A stretch of DNA of 17,353 bases from Acidobacteriota bacterium (GCA_021778315.1 JAJYCQ010000036.1:1-17353), one strand, 5' to 3'. Positions 5,802 to 13,431 are shown, counted from the stretch's first letter. Made by a program: numbers and translations. Notes: generated by a model not told the origin, from the sequence alone.

Positions 5802-7850
5802 ATGAACGTTTCCCCCCGCCGCGCCCGCCTGCCGCTATACGCCGCAATGTGTTCCCTGCTGCTCACCGCAGCCCTCACCGCGCAAACCGCATCCAAGCCC
5901 GAATCCAAGCCCGCCCTCGCGCCCGCTCCCGACACCGCCAATCCCAACCAGCAAACGACCCGTGCAGCCCAGCCCGGCGGCGTCGCCCTCTCGCCCGACG
6001 GAGCCACCGTCGCCTGGACCCTCCGCGGCCACGACGGTTCCACCCTCCACCTCACCGAGGTCGCCGATCCCGCCAAGACAAAGATCATCGCGGTAGAAGG
6101 AGCGAAGGACTGCTCCAACACCTCGCCCATCTGGTCCCCCGACAGCCAGACCCTCGCCTTCCTCTCCACTTGTACCGGCGACAAGGCCAAGCCAACGCAG
6201 CAGCAGATCTTCCTCTGGTCCAAAGCCACCGGCGCAACAAAGCAGCTCAGCCACCTCACCGGCAACCTCGCGCAGCCCTCCTGGTCTCCCGACGGCAAGT
6301 CCATCGCCTTCCTCTTCGTTGAAAACGCCACCCGCTCCGCCGGCGCCCTCGACGCCATGAAGCCCTGGTCCGGCGTCATCGGTGAAGACGGAGTAGAAAT
6401 CCAGCGCGTTGATTCCGTCGACGTCGCCACCGGCAAAGACAAGTGGCTCACCCCAGCCAAGCTCCACGTCTACGAGTTCGACTGGGCGCCCAACTCCACC
6501 GAGATCACCTTCATCGCCGCCAATCCTCCCGGCGAGAACACCTGGTGGATCGCCAAGCTCTACCGCGAATCCACCACCGCGCCAACACCCACCGTCGTCT
6601 TCGATCCCAACACTAGCTCCACCGCCCTCCACGGCCTGCAGATCGCCGTCCCCCGCTACTCTCCCGACGGCAAGCACATCGCCTTCATTGGAGGCCTCAT
6701 GTCCGACCAGGGCTCCACTGGAGGAGACATCTGGATCGTCGACAGCGATGGCGGCAAACCCACGGACGTCACCCCCGACATCGACGGAACTCCCAGCTTT
6801 GAAACCTGGCTCTCCAACACCGACCTCGGCTTCGTCGAAGACCAAAGCGGCCACACTGTACTCGTCAACTGGGACACCTCCAGCAACTCCGAGGTGAACT
6901 CCAAAGATCTCGGCGAGGCCACAATCTCCGGAGGCAGCATCAAGGATGCCGTATCCATCTCCCGCGACGCCAAAGTCGCCTTCGTCGAGAGCAGCTTCAC
7001 CTTCCCGCCCGAGATCTACGTTCTCACCAGCGAGACCGGCGACCTAGACCAGGTCACCCACCTCAACGCCGACGCCAAGCCCCTCTCCAAGACCGTCTCT
7101 GTTGAGTGGGACAACGACGGCTTCCACGTCCAGGGCTGGCTCACCTACCCCGCTCACTACGACGCCGCAAAGAAATACCCTCTCATCGTCAGCGTCCACG
7201 GTGGCCCCTCAGCCTCCGTCGGCGCGCGCTGGGGCAACAGCATGTGGGCCGAGCAAGGCTACTTCGAATTCCAGCCCAACCCCCGCGGCTCCTTCGGCCA
7301 GGGTGAAAAATTTGTTCAGGCCAACGTCAAAGACTTCGGCTACGGCGATCTCCGCGACATCCTCAAGGGCATGGACGTCCTCGAAGCCAAATATCCCATC
7401 GACAAGGATCGCGAAGGCCTCACCGGATGGAGCTACGGAGGCTTCATGACGATGTTCGGAGTCACGCAAACCCACCGCTTCCGCGCCGCCATTGCCGGTG
7501 CCGGCCTCAGCGACTGGCTCAGCTACTATGGCGAAAACTCCATCGATCAGTGGATGATTCCCTTCTTCGGCGCCAGCGTCTACGACGATCCGGCCGTCTA
7601 CGCGAAATCTTCCGCCATCAATTTCATCAAGAACGTCACCACTCCGACACTCGTCATCGTCGGCGACCGCGACGGCGAATGCCCCGCTCCCCAATCCTTC
7701 GAGTTCTGGCACGCTCTCCGTGCGGAGGGAGTCAAAACCCAACTCGTCGTCTACCCCGACGAAGGCCACGGCTTCCGCAATCCCGAGCACATCCGCGATC
7801 GCGCCGAGCGAGAAGTCAAGTGGTTTGCAGAAAATATGCCGGCAAAATAA
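5802..7850 (+). CDS. Secreted S9-family serine peptidase (prolyl oligopeptidase superfamily)
   Basis: This 682-aa protein likely cleaves peptides outside the cytoplasm. Residues 1-27 form a Sec signal (basic start, hydrophobic PLYAAMCSLLLTAAL, probable cleavage near ALTA-QTA). Residues about 50-400 contain repeated SPDG/SPDS blades (LSPDGATVAW, WSPDSQTLAF, WSPDGKSIAF, YSPDGKHIAF), typical of the TolB/WD40-like propeller that gates S9 peptidases. The C-terminal alpha/beta-hydrolase carries HGGP (466-469) and the nucleophile Ser544 in GWSYGGF. The likely catalytic Asp624 is in GDRDGECP and His656 is in DEGHGF, so the triad looks complete. The layout resembles the S9C acylaminoacyl/dipeptidyl peptidase type, but exact substrate preference cannot be read. 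No Shine-Dalgarno site is visible. Third positions are strongly C-rich. Confidence 0.92.
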   Translation: MNVSPRRARLPLYAAMCSLLLTAALTAQTASKPESKPALAPAPDTANPNQQTTRAAQPGGVALSPDGATVAWTLRGHDGSTLHLTEVADPAKTKIIAVEGAKDCSNTSPIWSPDSQTLAFLSTCTGDKAKPTQQQIFLWSKATGATKQLSHLTGNLAQPSWSPDGKSIAFLFVENATRSAGALDAMKPWSGVIGEDGVEIQRVDSVDVATGKDKWLTPAKLHVYEFDWAPNSTEITFIAANPPGENTWWIAKLYRESTTAPTPTVVFDPNTSSTALHGLQIAVPRYSPDGKHIAFIGGLMSDQGSTGGDIWIVDSDGGKPTDVTPDIDGTPSFETWLSNTDLGFVEDQSGHTVLVNWDTSSNSEVNSKDLGEATISGGSIKDAVSISRDAKVAFVESSFTFPPEIYVLTSETGDLDQVTHLNADAKPLSKTVSVEWDNDGFHVQGWLTYPAHYDAAKKYPLIVSVHGGPSASVGARWGNSMWAEQGYFEFQPNPRGSFGQGEKFVQANVKDFGYGDLRDILKGMDVLEAKYPIDKDREGLTGWSYGGFMTMFGVTQTHRFRAAIAGAGLSDWLSYYGENSIDQWMIPFFGASVYDDPAVYAKSSAINFIKNVTTPTLVIVGDRDGECPAPQSFEFWHALRAEGVKTQLVVYPDEGHGFRNPEHIRDRAEREVKWFAENMPAK

Positions 7851-7883
7851 CCGCCTCTCTCCTCCCGAAACTGAAGCCGAACA

Positions 7884-7915
7884 GGCGGTCCGCCATCCCC
7901 CGATGGCTGGCCGCC
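7884..7915 (+). terminator. Hairpin after the S9 peptidase gene, possible terminator
   Basis: GGCGGTCCGCCATC (7884-7897) pairs with GATGGCTGGCCGCC (7902-7915) with one mismatch and one G-U pair, around a CCCC loop. It lies 34 bp after the stop. The T-tract is weak (ATTTCT some bases later), so termination is uncertain. It may simply protect the mRNA 3' end. Confidence 0.4.
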
Positions 7916-7959
7916 GCTCCATTTCTAGCAAGGGTTGGTCGCCTCCAAGCTCACCGCAT

Positions 7960-7988
7960 TTGCTCAGCAACCGTCCAACCCCTAAACT
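7960..7988 (+). promoter_or_regulatory. Candidate promoter for the large lipoprotein gene
   Basis: TTGCTC (7960-7965), a 17-base spacer and TAAACT (7983-7988) give a moderate sigma70-like match with good spacing. The predicted start near 7995 would leave a leader of about 65 nt containing the hairpin at 8023-8050. Confidence 0.35.
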
Positions 7989-8022
7989 GGAGTCTCGGAA
8001 GATTTAGTAGTTGGCGGGATTA

Positions 8023-8050
8023 CCGTTCAGCTTTAGTTCCGGTTGAACGG
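8023..8050 (+). promoter_or_regulatory. Leader hairpin abutting the lipoprotein Shine-Dalgarno site
   Basis: CCGTTCAGC (8023-8031) pairs with GTTGAACGG (8042-8050) as a 9-bp stem with one G-T pair and a ten-base loop. The GGAGG used for the GTG at 8061 starts at the next base. The hairpin could stack on or hinder the ribosome-binding site. Confidence 0.45.
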
Positions 8051-8060
8051 GGAGGTTCGA

Positions 8061-10517
8061 GTGCGGTTGGTTTTCGTCAATACAGCGCGTAGGTTTGTAG
8101 GTCTAGTAGCTCTTCTCTTTATTGCGCTTCCCTTTGGCTTGTCCGTGGCCGGTTGCGGCAAGAAGTCCGCGCCTGTCCAGTTCTGCAGCACGGGCGACAC
8201 GGGACCGACGGTCGGGCAGGTTGCCAGCATTACGCTGTCGCCAAATCTGGCTACCACCGGCGAAAGCCTCAACTATGGCCAGATCGGCCAGGCGCTCTCT
8301 GCCTCTGCGATCGATTGCAAAGGCAATCCGGTCTCCGTCAAATCCTTCGTCTACGCAAGCACCAGCAGCTTCTCCGCCAATACCACCGGCGTGATCTTCG
8401 CTGATATCAACCCGTCCACAGGCCAGGTTTGCGGCGGAACGTGGAACCGTAATACGGGCGGCGGTATTGCCGACTACACCACCTGCTTTCCTCCAACCAC
8501 CACCCCCACCACCTCTCTAGCCTACGTAACTGCCACCGCCCAGGGCACTGTCAGCAATGCAATCCCCGTATACGTACACCCCGTCGTTACCGGGGTTGTG
8601 CTCGGGCCCGCTACACCGGGAGCATCCCATGGCAGTTGCCCCGCCAACACCACCGACCCCGGCACCGATTGCTGCCCCAACGACACTGTCGGCATACCCG
8701 TTATCGCCCCTGTGTACACCGCTAATTCCTGCCTGTCGCAAAACCAGATTGGCCAACTCGTCGCTCGTGTCTATCAGGGAGCGGGCACTAGTCCTGCCAA
8801 TAACATCACCTGCCAGGTGGGCCATCTTACCTTCGCAGCGCAGTCGCCGGGAATCGTCTCCATCGACGAGAACGGCGCAGCCACTGCGCAGCAGCCCGGC
8901 TCAACCGTCATCACCGCGACCGTTGCCAACTCATCGACCGCCACCAACGCAGGCTTCTTCTCCACCTGCCCTCCCGCCTCCATCAACCTGTCTGTCCAGG
9001 GCCAACCTGCCGGAACCAAAAGCGTTACGGTCGCAATCAACAATCTTCAACCCTTGATTGCCACCGTCATCGATACCCTCGGCAATCCCATCAGCGGTCT
9101 CGCACTGGAGTTCAACTCCACCACGCCACAGACCATTCCGGCTGCAATCGGATCAGTGACACCGCTTTTCCCAGGCACTGCAGATATCACCGCGGTCTGC
9201 CAGCCGACCACCTGTAATACAGCTCCGTTCAGTCAGATCGGTCTCTTTGGAAACGGCAAACCCATTACCTCTAACCCCATTACCGTCAAGGCCGTTGGCA
9301 CCAGCAGCACGGTTCTCTACATGGGAAGCACCAGCTCGCGGTATGTAGCGTTCCGCGATTTCACGACCAATCAGCCCAGCGCATTAATCAAGCTTCCCTA
9401 CCTGCCGAACTCCATGGTGATGAACCTGGCCGGAACTGCACTCTACTTCGGCAGCAGTCAGGGCTTGATGACCATCAACGCGTCCACCAACACCTTCGGA
9501 ACCTCCACCCAGACCATTCAGGGTACAGTTCTATCTGTATCGCCGGACGGGAACACTCTGGTGGTCACGGATCCTATCCGCCAGACCATCTCGCTGGTTG
9601 CAACGTCAAGCAATGCAGTAGTTACCAGCTATGGCGGCATCGGAACAAGTGCTTCGTGGTCGCCGGATACACAGACGGTCTACATCACCACCACGACCGG
9701 AGCCGTGCTGACCCACTCGCCGTTCACCGACTGGCAGACTGCCAACGCCGATGAGGTCTATACCAACGTTACCGTCACCGTACCCAGCATTGGAGCGTAC
9801 TTTGCAGGGCCGTCGACCACCGACGCGCGCAGCTACTGTCCGTCCAGCAGCATAGGAGCAGGCAACCCTCCCACGGTAACGAATCAGTTTATTCCGCTGG
9901 CTGACCAGAAGGCCGTTGCTACGGATCAACTCGCTGCAACGACCAACGGCACGCATATCCTCGGGGCGCACGCTGCGGCTAATGGGGGAGCAACGATCAG
10001 TGACATCGACGTCGCGCTCCCGAATGATACGGCCTGCCCACTGGTCATCCCCACAAATTACTTCCCCAGCTCCTTCACTACGCAGCCACTTACGGGAATC
10101 AATGCCTCTGTAATTACCGGGGTTGTGCCATCCAGCAACTCCAAGGTTGCCATGGTCACGTATGCCGGGCCGGCAGCGGGGGCGCCAGCAGGAACTGTCG
10201 CCAGCGGGCTTTTGCCCATTTATTTCCCGCCGGCAACCGGGAGTGGAACCCTCCAGTTCCTCGCTCTAAGTAACGGAGCTACAACGGCTTCGGCCCCTCT
10301 GGCCGGCGTCTTCAGCACCGACAACTTCACGTTCTATGTGGGAACTTCTGGCGACAATCAGGTTCATCAGATTACGCTGACGTACCCGACTGGCGCGCAA
10401 CCTACTGTAACGGAGGAACCTGGTTCGGCACTCAATCCGAATCTTCCGGTTGAAAATGGAACGGGCTATGCTCCGGTGAACCTGATCGCTCAGCATCCGA
10501 AGAAGTCCGTCAGCTAG
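8061..10517 (+). CDS. Large surface lipoprotein with Ig-like and beta-propeller-like regions
   Basis: I choose the GTG at 8061 because GGGGAGG lies five bases upstream. The frame is open from a TTG at 8043 with no such site. The product is 818 aa. It begins with a lipoprotein signal (basic start, GLVALLFIALPFGL, lipobox SVAGC with the acylated Cys at residue 32), so the mature protein is lipid-anchored, probably at the outer membrane. A segment at about 255-310 (IVSIDENGAATAQQPGSTVI) resembles bacterial Ig-like group 2 domains. From about 415 onward, repeated short motifs (YVAFRDFTTNQ, LSVSPDGNTLVVTD, ASWSPDTQTVYIT) suggest a YVTN/WD40-like propeller. It is Ser/Thr/Ala/Pro-rich with several cysteines. 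No catalytic residues were recognised. The role is probably surface binding or structural. It is followed by the strong hairpin at 10529. Confidence 0.85.
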   Translation: MRLVFVNTARRFVGLVALLFIALPFGLSVAGCGKKSAPVQFCSTGDTGPTVGQVASITLSPNLATTGESLNYGQIGQALSASAIDCKGNPVSVKSFVYASTSSFSANTTGVIFADINPSTGQVCGGTWNRNTGGGIADYTTCFPPTTTPTTSLAYVTATAQGTVSNAIPVYVHPVVTGVVLGPATPGASHGSCPANTTDPGTDCCPNDTVGIPVIAPVYTANSCLSQNQIGQLVARVYQGAGTSPANNITCQVGHLTFAAQSPGIVSIDENGAATAQQPGSTVITATVANSSTATNAGFFSTCPPASINLSVQGQPAGTKSVTVAINNLQPLIATVIDTLGNPISGLALEFNSTTPQTIPAAIGSVTPLFPGTADITAVCQPTTCNTAPFSQIGLFGNGKPITSNPITVKAVGTSSTVLYMGSTSSRYVAFRDFTTNQPSALIKLPYLPNSMVMNLAGTALYFGSSQGLMTINASTNTFGTSTQTIQGTVLSVSPDGNTLVVTDPIRQTISLVATSSNAVVTSYGGIGTSASWSPDTQTVYITTTTGAVLTHSPFTDWQTANADEVYTNVTVTVPSIGAYFAGPSTTDARSYCPSSSIGAGNPPTVTNQFIPLADQKAVATDQLAATTNGTHILGAHAAANGGATISDIDVALPNDTACPLVIPTNYFPSSFTTQPLTGINASVITGVVPSSNSKVAMVTYAGPAAGAPAGTVASGLLPIYFPPATGSGTLQFLALSNGATTASAPLAGVFSTDNFTFYVGTSGDNQVHQITLTYPTGAQPTVTEEPGSALNPNLPVENGTGYAPVNLIAQHPKKSVS

Positions 10518-10528
10518 CTCCAACGTAG

Positions 10529-10579
10529 TCCGCACAGCAGAAAGGCCCTCGGTTTCCGAGGGCCTTTCTGCTGTGCGGA
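10529..10579. terminator. 24-bp perfect hairpin, bidirectional terminator between convergent genes
   Basis: The left arm (10529-10552) and right arm (10556-10579) are perfectly complementary with a TTT loop. The inner part (AAAGGCCCTCGG against CCGAGGGCCTTT) is a typical intrinsic terminator whose own A and T runs serve both strands. The stem continues another 12 pairs beyond those runs (TCCGCACAGCAG against CTGCTGTGCGGA), which is unusual. It starts 12 bases after the lipoprotein stop and faces the end of nusB. Confidence 0.85.
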
Positions 10580-10587
10580 GCATTGAC

Positions 10588-10665
10588 GTCAAGCCCCTGC
10601 TATTCGATGACTACAGCTAAGTTATTGATATAAGGAATCTTATAAGCGATTCTCTTGGTATCGGG
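10588..10665 (+). repeat. Dispersed intergenic repeat, copy 2
   Basis: GTCAAGCCCCTG (10588-10599) is identical to 5361-5372. CTTGGTAT (10654-10661) matches CTTGGCAT of copy 1 in seven of eight bases and at nearly the same distance. The stretch between is A/T-rich (TTATTGATATAAGGAATCTT) against its surroundings. It lies between the terminator and the nusB stop. Confidence 0.55.
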
Positions 10666-10669
10666 TGCT

Positions 10670-11098
10670 CTACTTCGCTTCCAGCCGCGCGTTTAGCAAC
10701 TCGCGGCCGATGGCATCGAGCACCCCGTTGAGGAAGCTCATGCTCTCGGGGGCGGCGTAACGGCGGGCTATCTCCAGGGCCTCGTTGATGATCACGGCGG
10801 CGGGAGTTTTGGGGTAGCCCAGCATCTCTGCTACGGCGGTACGGAGCAGATTGCGGTCGACGACAGGCATGCGTTCCAGGCGCCAGTTCTGGGCGTGCTT
10901 CTGGATCAGAGCGTCGACCTCTTCCTCACGCTGGGTTGCGAGGCGATGCAAATCATCAGCAAATCCGCGGGTTTCGTCGTCGATATCGTCGCGGGAATCC
11001 CAGAAGAGGCGCTCCACCTCCTCGGGCTTTTGTTTGCCGAGGTCGCCCTGAAAGAGCATCTGCATGGCGAGTTCACGTGACTTGCGGCGAGTGCCCAT
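10670..11098 (-). CDS. nusB: Transcription antitermination factor NusB
   Basis: NusB, with NusE (S10), binds boxA RNA and supports processive transcription of rRNA operons. The product is 142 aa, the normal size, and all-helical in character. Signature stretches are RRKSRELAMQMLFQGDL at the N-terminus, PVVDRNLLRTAVAEML in the middle, and AAVIINEALEIARRY and SMSFLNGVLDAIGREL at the end. Its ATG (11098-11096) overlaps the ribH stop by one base (TGATG), so translation is probably coupled to ribH. The ribH-nusB order is common in bacteria. Confidence 0.96.
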   Translation of the reverse strand: MGTRRKSRELAMQMLFQGDLGKQKPEEVERLFWDSRDDIDDETRGFADDLHRLATQREEEVDALIQKHAQNWRLERMPVVDRNLLRTAVAEMLGYPKTPAAVIINEALEIARRYAAPESMSFLNGVLDAIGRELLNARLEAK

Positions 11099-11967
11099 CA
11101 GGCTTTCACCTCGGCGAGCTTCTGTTGGATGGAGGCCATTTCGATGGCGGCGATGGCGGCCTCAAAGCCTTTGTTTCCAGCCTTTAGGCCAGCACGGTCT
11201 AGGGCTTGTTCGAGGGTCTCGCAAGTGAGAACGCCGAAGGCGTGGGGGACTCCGGTGTCCTGCTGGGACTGTCCGATTCCTCTGGCTACTTCGTTGTAAA
11301 TAGCTTCATAATGAGCAGTTTCGCCGCGGAGCAGGACGCCGAGGGTGATGATTGCGGCAAAGCGTTTGGACTCGGCCAAGGTGCGGGCGGCGGAGGGGAT
11401 CTCCCAGGCGCCGGGAACTCGAATGATTTCAATACTTTGACTGGGGCAGCCGCTGCGGTGGAGGGCGTCGAGGGAGCCTTGGAGGAGGCGGTCGGTGATG
11501 ACGGCGTTCCAGCGGGCAACGACGATCGCAAAGCGTTTGCCTGCAGCAGATAGGTCGCCCTCGACGGCGATGGGGCGGTTGTGGAGAGGGTTCTCGGACT
11601 CCCAGAAGGCGAGGGTCAGTTCGGCAGTCAAATTGACCGTGAAGAGGCGCGAGTTCCAGTGCGTAAGTGTTGGCGTGGATAGACTTGCGGCCACATCTTC
11701 GGTGCGGCGGTGGGCTATGAGCCAGGCCTCTACGGCGACGTGGACGGTGTCCAGCTGGGTAACTTCTACCAATAGCGACGGCACGGAGGGCATGCGGCCG
11801 GTGACAAACTCCAGATTTCCGATAGGTGCGAGGAAGGATTCACCCTTGCCAGTCGCGTCGTTCCAGCCTTTTCCCTGCTCGAAGCCCAGCGCTCGAAAGA
11901 GGTCCCCGAGCTGCGTAAAAGCTTCCTCCGAGGCGACCTGCGCCACGGTTGTTAGTCCCTTGATCAT
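11098..11967 (-). CDS. ribH: 6,7-dimethyl-8-ribityllumazine synthase with an extra N-terminal VOC-like domain
   Basis: The C-terminal part (about 143-289) is lumazine synthase. It condenses 5-amino-6-ribitylamino-uracil with dihydroxybutanone phosphate, the penultimate step of riboflavin synthesis. Visible hallmarks are VVARWN (149-154), PGAWEIP (185-191), RGET with His219 two residues later, and KAGNKG (262-267). RibH is usually about 155 aa. This frame has 289 aa because of roughly 125 extra residues (RALGFEQGKGW, FLAPIGNLEFVTG, SLLVEVTQLDTVHVAVEAW, RLFTVNLTAELTLAFWE). That pattern resembles one VOC (glyoxalase/bleomycin-resistance) module, though this is judged by eye. No ATG or GTG lies in frame near the junction. 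The only TTG is within the last VOC strand and lacks a ribosome-binding site, so a genuine fusion is likely. The stop overlaps the nusB start. Confidence 0.9.
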   Translation of the reverse strand: MIKGLTTVAQVASEEAFTQLGDLFRALGFEQGKGWNDATGKGESFLAPIGNLEFVTGRMPSVPSLLVEVTQLDTVHVAVEAWLIAHRRTEDVAASLSTPTLTHWNSRLFTVNLTAELTLAFWESENPLHNRPIAVEGDLSAAGKRFAIVVARWNAVITDRLLQGSLDALHRSGCPSQSIEIIRVPGAWEIPSAARTLAESKRFAAIITLGVLLRGETAHYEAIYNEVARGIGQSQQDTGVPHAFGVLTCETLEQALDRAGLKAGNKGFEAAIAAIEMASIQQKLAEVKA

Positions 11968-11973
11968 GCTTCG

Positions 11974-11979
11974 ATTGTA
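11974..11979 (-). promoter_or_regulatory. Candidate -10 element giving a leaderless ribH mRNA
   Basis: On the minus strand TACAAT (11979-11974) lies six bases before the ribH ATG at 11967 and no Shine-Dalgarno site is present. Five of its six bases match TATAAT. The expected -35 position is GC-rich and unlike consensus. If active, transcription would start at the A of the ATG. Confidence 0.35.
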
Positions 11980-12027
11980 CCGTTTTCGTGCGCACGGGGC
12001 GGGGTCTTGGGTCGCAAACCCCGTGAC

Positions 12028-12786
12028 TCAGCGAACCTTCGGGCTGCGCGGCGCGGAAACGGTGGGTTTGGAGGGTCGGGAGGGGGAGGAGTTGGTGGGC
12101 TGCTGGAGGGTGACGATGAGGACGGTGGCGGGTTCGTCGCCGACACAGGAGTAGCTGTGGGAGGTGGTGGAGTCGAAGTAGACGGAGTCTCCGGTGCGGA
12201 GGTCGTGAAGGAGGTCGCCGTGCTGGATGCGGAGGGTGCCGCGCATGACGTAGAGGAACTCGAAGCCACCGTGCTGGTGGAAGTTGGGGTCGGGACCTTT
12301 GCCGGGCTGAAATTCGGCGAGGTAGGGATCGAGCTGGCGGTCGGGGACGAGGTAGCCGAGGCTCTCGAAGAAATAGTTTGGGGTGTCGGAGCCGGACTGG
12401 GGGAGACGGACGCGGTCTTCGGCGCGATGGACGCGGAAGAGGGTCTGAGGGGTGGGGTTGAAGAAGTAGCTTAGGTCCCTGCCGAAGACCATGGCGATGC
12501 GGGCGAGGTTGCGGAGAGTGGGGACGACCCGGCCGGTTTCGAGCTGGGAGAGGAAGCTGGCGGAGAGGCCGGTAAGGCGGCCGAGATCGACGAGGCCGAT
12601 GGAGGCTCTCTGGCGGAGGGCGCGGATGCGCAGGCCGAGGTGTTTTTCGGAGATGAGGGACTCGACGGCATTGCCGCCTACCTGGACGTCGGGACCAGGT
12701 TCCTGAGGAAGGTCGGGGTCGGAGTCTGCGGGCAGGGGGGGAGGAAGTATCGCGTTTGTCCGGGCCTCATCAGCCTTTGATCGCAT
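12028..12786 (-). CDS. XRE-family transcriptional regulator with C-terminal cupin sensor
   Basis: This 252-aa protein binds DNA and probably senses a small ligand or metal. After a Pro-rich, likely disordered start, residues about 50-110 form an XRE helix-turn-helix (LRIRALRQRASIGL then GLSASFLSQLETGR and PTLRNLARIAMVF). Residues about 155-230 are a cupin_2 barrel. Its first motif is complete: His170, His172 and Glu176, with Gly183 at the expected spacing (FHQHGGFEFLYVMRG). The second motif keeps His210, so a metal site looks intact. The layout matches regulators of the PuuR/SutR type, but the target is unknown. The ATG at 12786 has GGAG nine bases upstream. It ends 60 bp before ribH. The heptamer CCCTATG occurs twice upstream (12804-12810 and 12839-12845) and could be operator DNA. 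Confidence 0.88.
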   Translation of the reverse strand: MRSKADEARTNAILPPPLPADSDPDLPQEPGPDVQVGGNAVESLISEKHLGLRIRALRQRASIGLVDLGRLTGLSASFLSQLETGRVVPTLRNLARIAMVFGRDLSYFFNPTPQTLFRVHRAEDRVRLPQSGSDTPNYFFESLGYLVPDRQLDPYLAEFQPGKGPDPNFHQHGGFEFLYVMRGTLRIQHGDLLHDLRTGDSVYFDSTTSHSYSCVGDEPATVLIVTLQQPTNSSPSRPSKPTVSAPRSPKVR

Positions 12787-12882
12787 GAAAGTTCTCTCCA
12801 GAACCCTATGATCTACCGAAGATATTTTTATGTAAAGGCCCTATGGGACGGAGATGCTTGTGCGGTGATTGGGGGGTGGGGG

Positions 12883-13431
12883 TTACTGCAGTTTGCCGTC
12901 GGAGAGGTCGTAGACGACGATGCCGAGGTCGTTGAGTTTATTGATGGTGACTTCGAGGTTGCGGCGGACGGCGGGTTCGGCGGAGTGAGGGGTTTTGTTG
13001 GCCTCCTCGATGGCGACGACGCGGCCGTAGGGCCAGGAGGACTCGGGGACGGCGCTGATGGCGTCGCCGAGGGTGTCGGCGGTGATGTTGAGCTCCTGGC
13101 GGCGGGCACCGATGGGGCGGAGCATGCCACCGACGCCGAGGTTGGTGGTGTTGGCGTCGGCGAGGGTGACCTGGAGCTCGAGCATGGAGGGCTGGACGGT
13201 GAGGACGGGGTTTTGCCAGCTGTCGAAGCTGTGGATGGCCATGTAGGTGCTTTTGGAGGGAGGGGGGATGCGGTCGAGCTGCTCTCGCTGGGTTTCGAGC
13301 TGGACACGCTGGGCGTCGAGCTGGGCGCGGGTGGGAGCGGTGGCGGACGCGACGTGGCTGTGGCAGCCGGAGAGCAGGAGCAGGAGGGAGGGGAGAGCGC
13401 AGGCCAGGGAGAGGGTTCGAGGGTTCAACAC
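12883..13431 (-). CDS. Putative lipoprotein of unknown function
   Basis: The 182-aa product has an N-terminal lipoprotein signal (PRTLSLACALPSLLLLLSGC, lipobox Leu-Ser-Gly-Cys with Cys23), so it should be lipid-anchored outside the cytoplasm. A short helical, Gln/Arg-rich segment follows (RAQLDAQRVQLETQREQLD), probably a small coiled coil. The rest contains SWQNPVLTVQPSMLELQVTL and ESSWPYGRVVAIEEA, which I do not recognise as a named domain. The start is taken as GTG at 13431. AGAAGG directly abuts it, so the TTG at 13428 is an alternative. It lies 96 bp upstream of the XRE-cupin gene with no clear terminator between, so read-through is possible. It is separated from the Tyr/Gly-rich gene upstream by a terminator. 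Confidence 0.75.
   Translation of the reverse strand: MLNPRTLSLACALPSLLLLLSGCHSHVASATAPTRAQLDAQRVQLETQREQLDRIPPPSKSTYMAIHSFDSWQNPVLTVQPSMLELQVTLADANTTNLGVGGMLRPIGARRQELNITADTLGDAISAVPESSWPYGRVVAIEEANKTPHSAEPAVRRNLEVTINKLNDLGIVVYDLSDGKLQ

Noticed and set aside
5835..6854. 339-codon minus-strand frame
   Set aside because: Gly/Val/Glu-rich mirror of the S9 peptidase propeller; the plus strand has signal peptide, blades and triad.
7209..7970. 253-codon minus-strand frame
   Set aside because: Mirror of the S9 catalytic domain.
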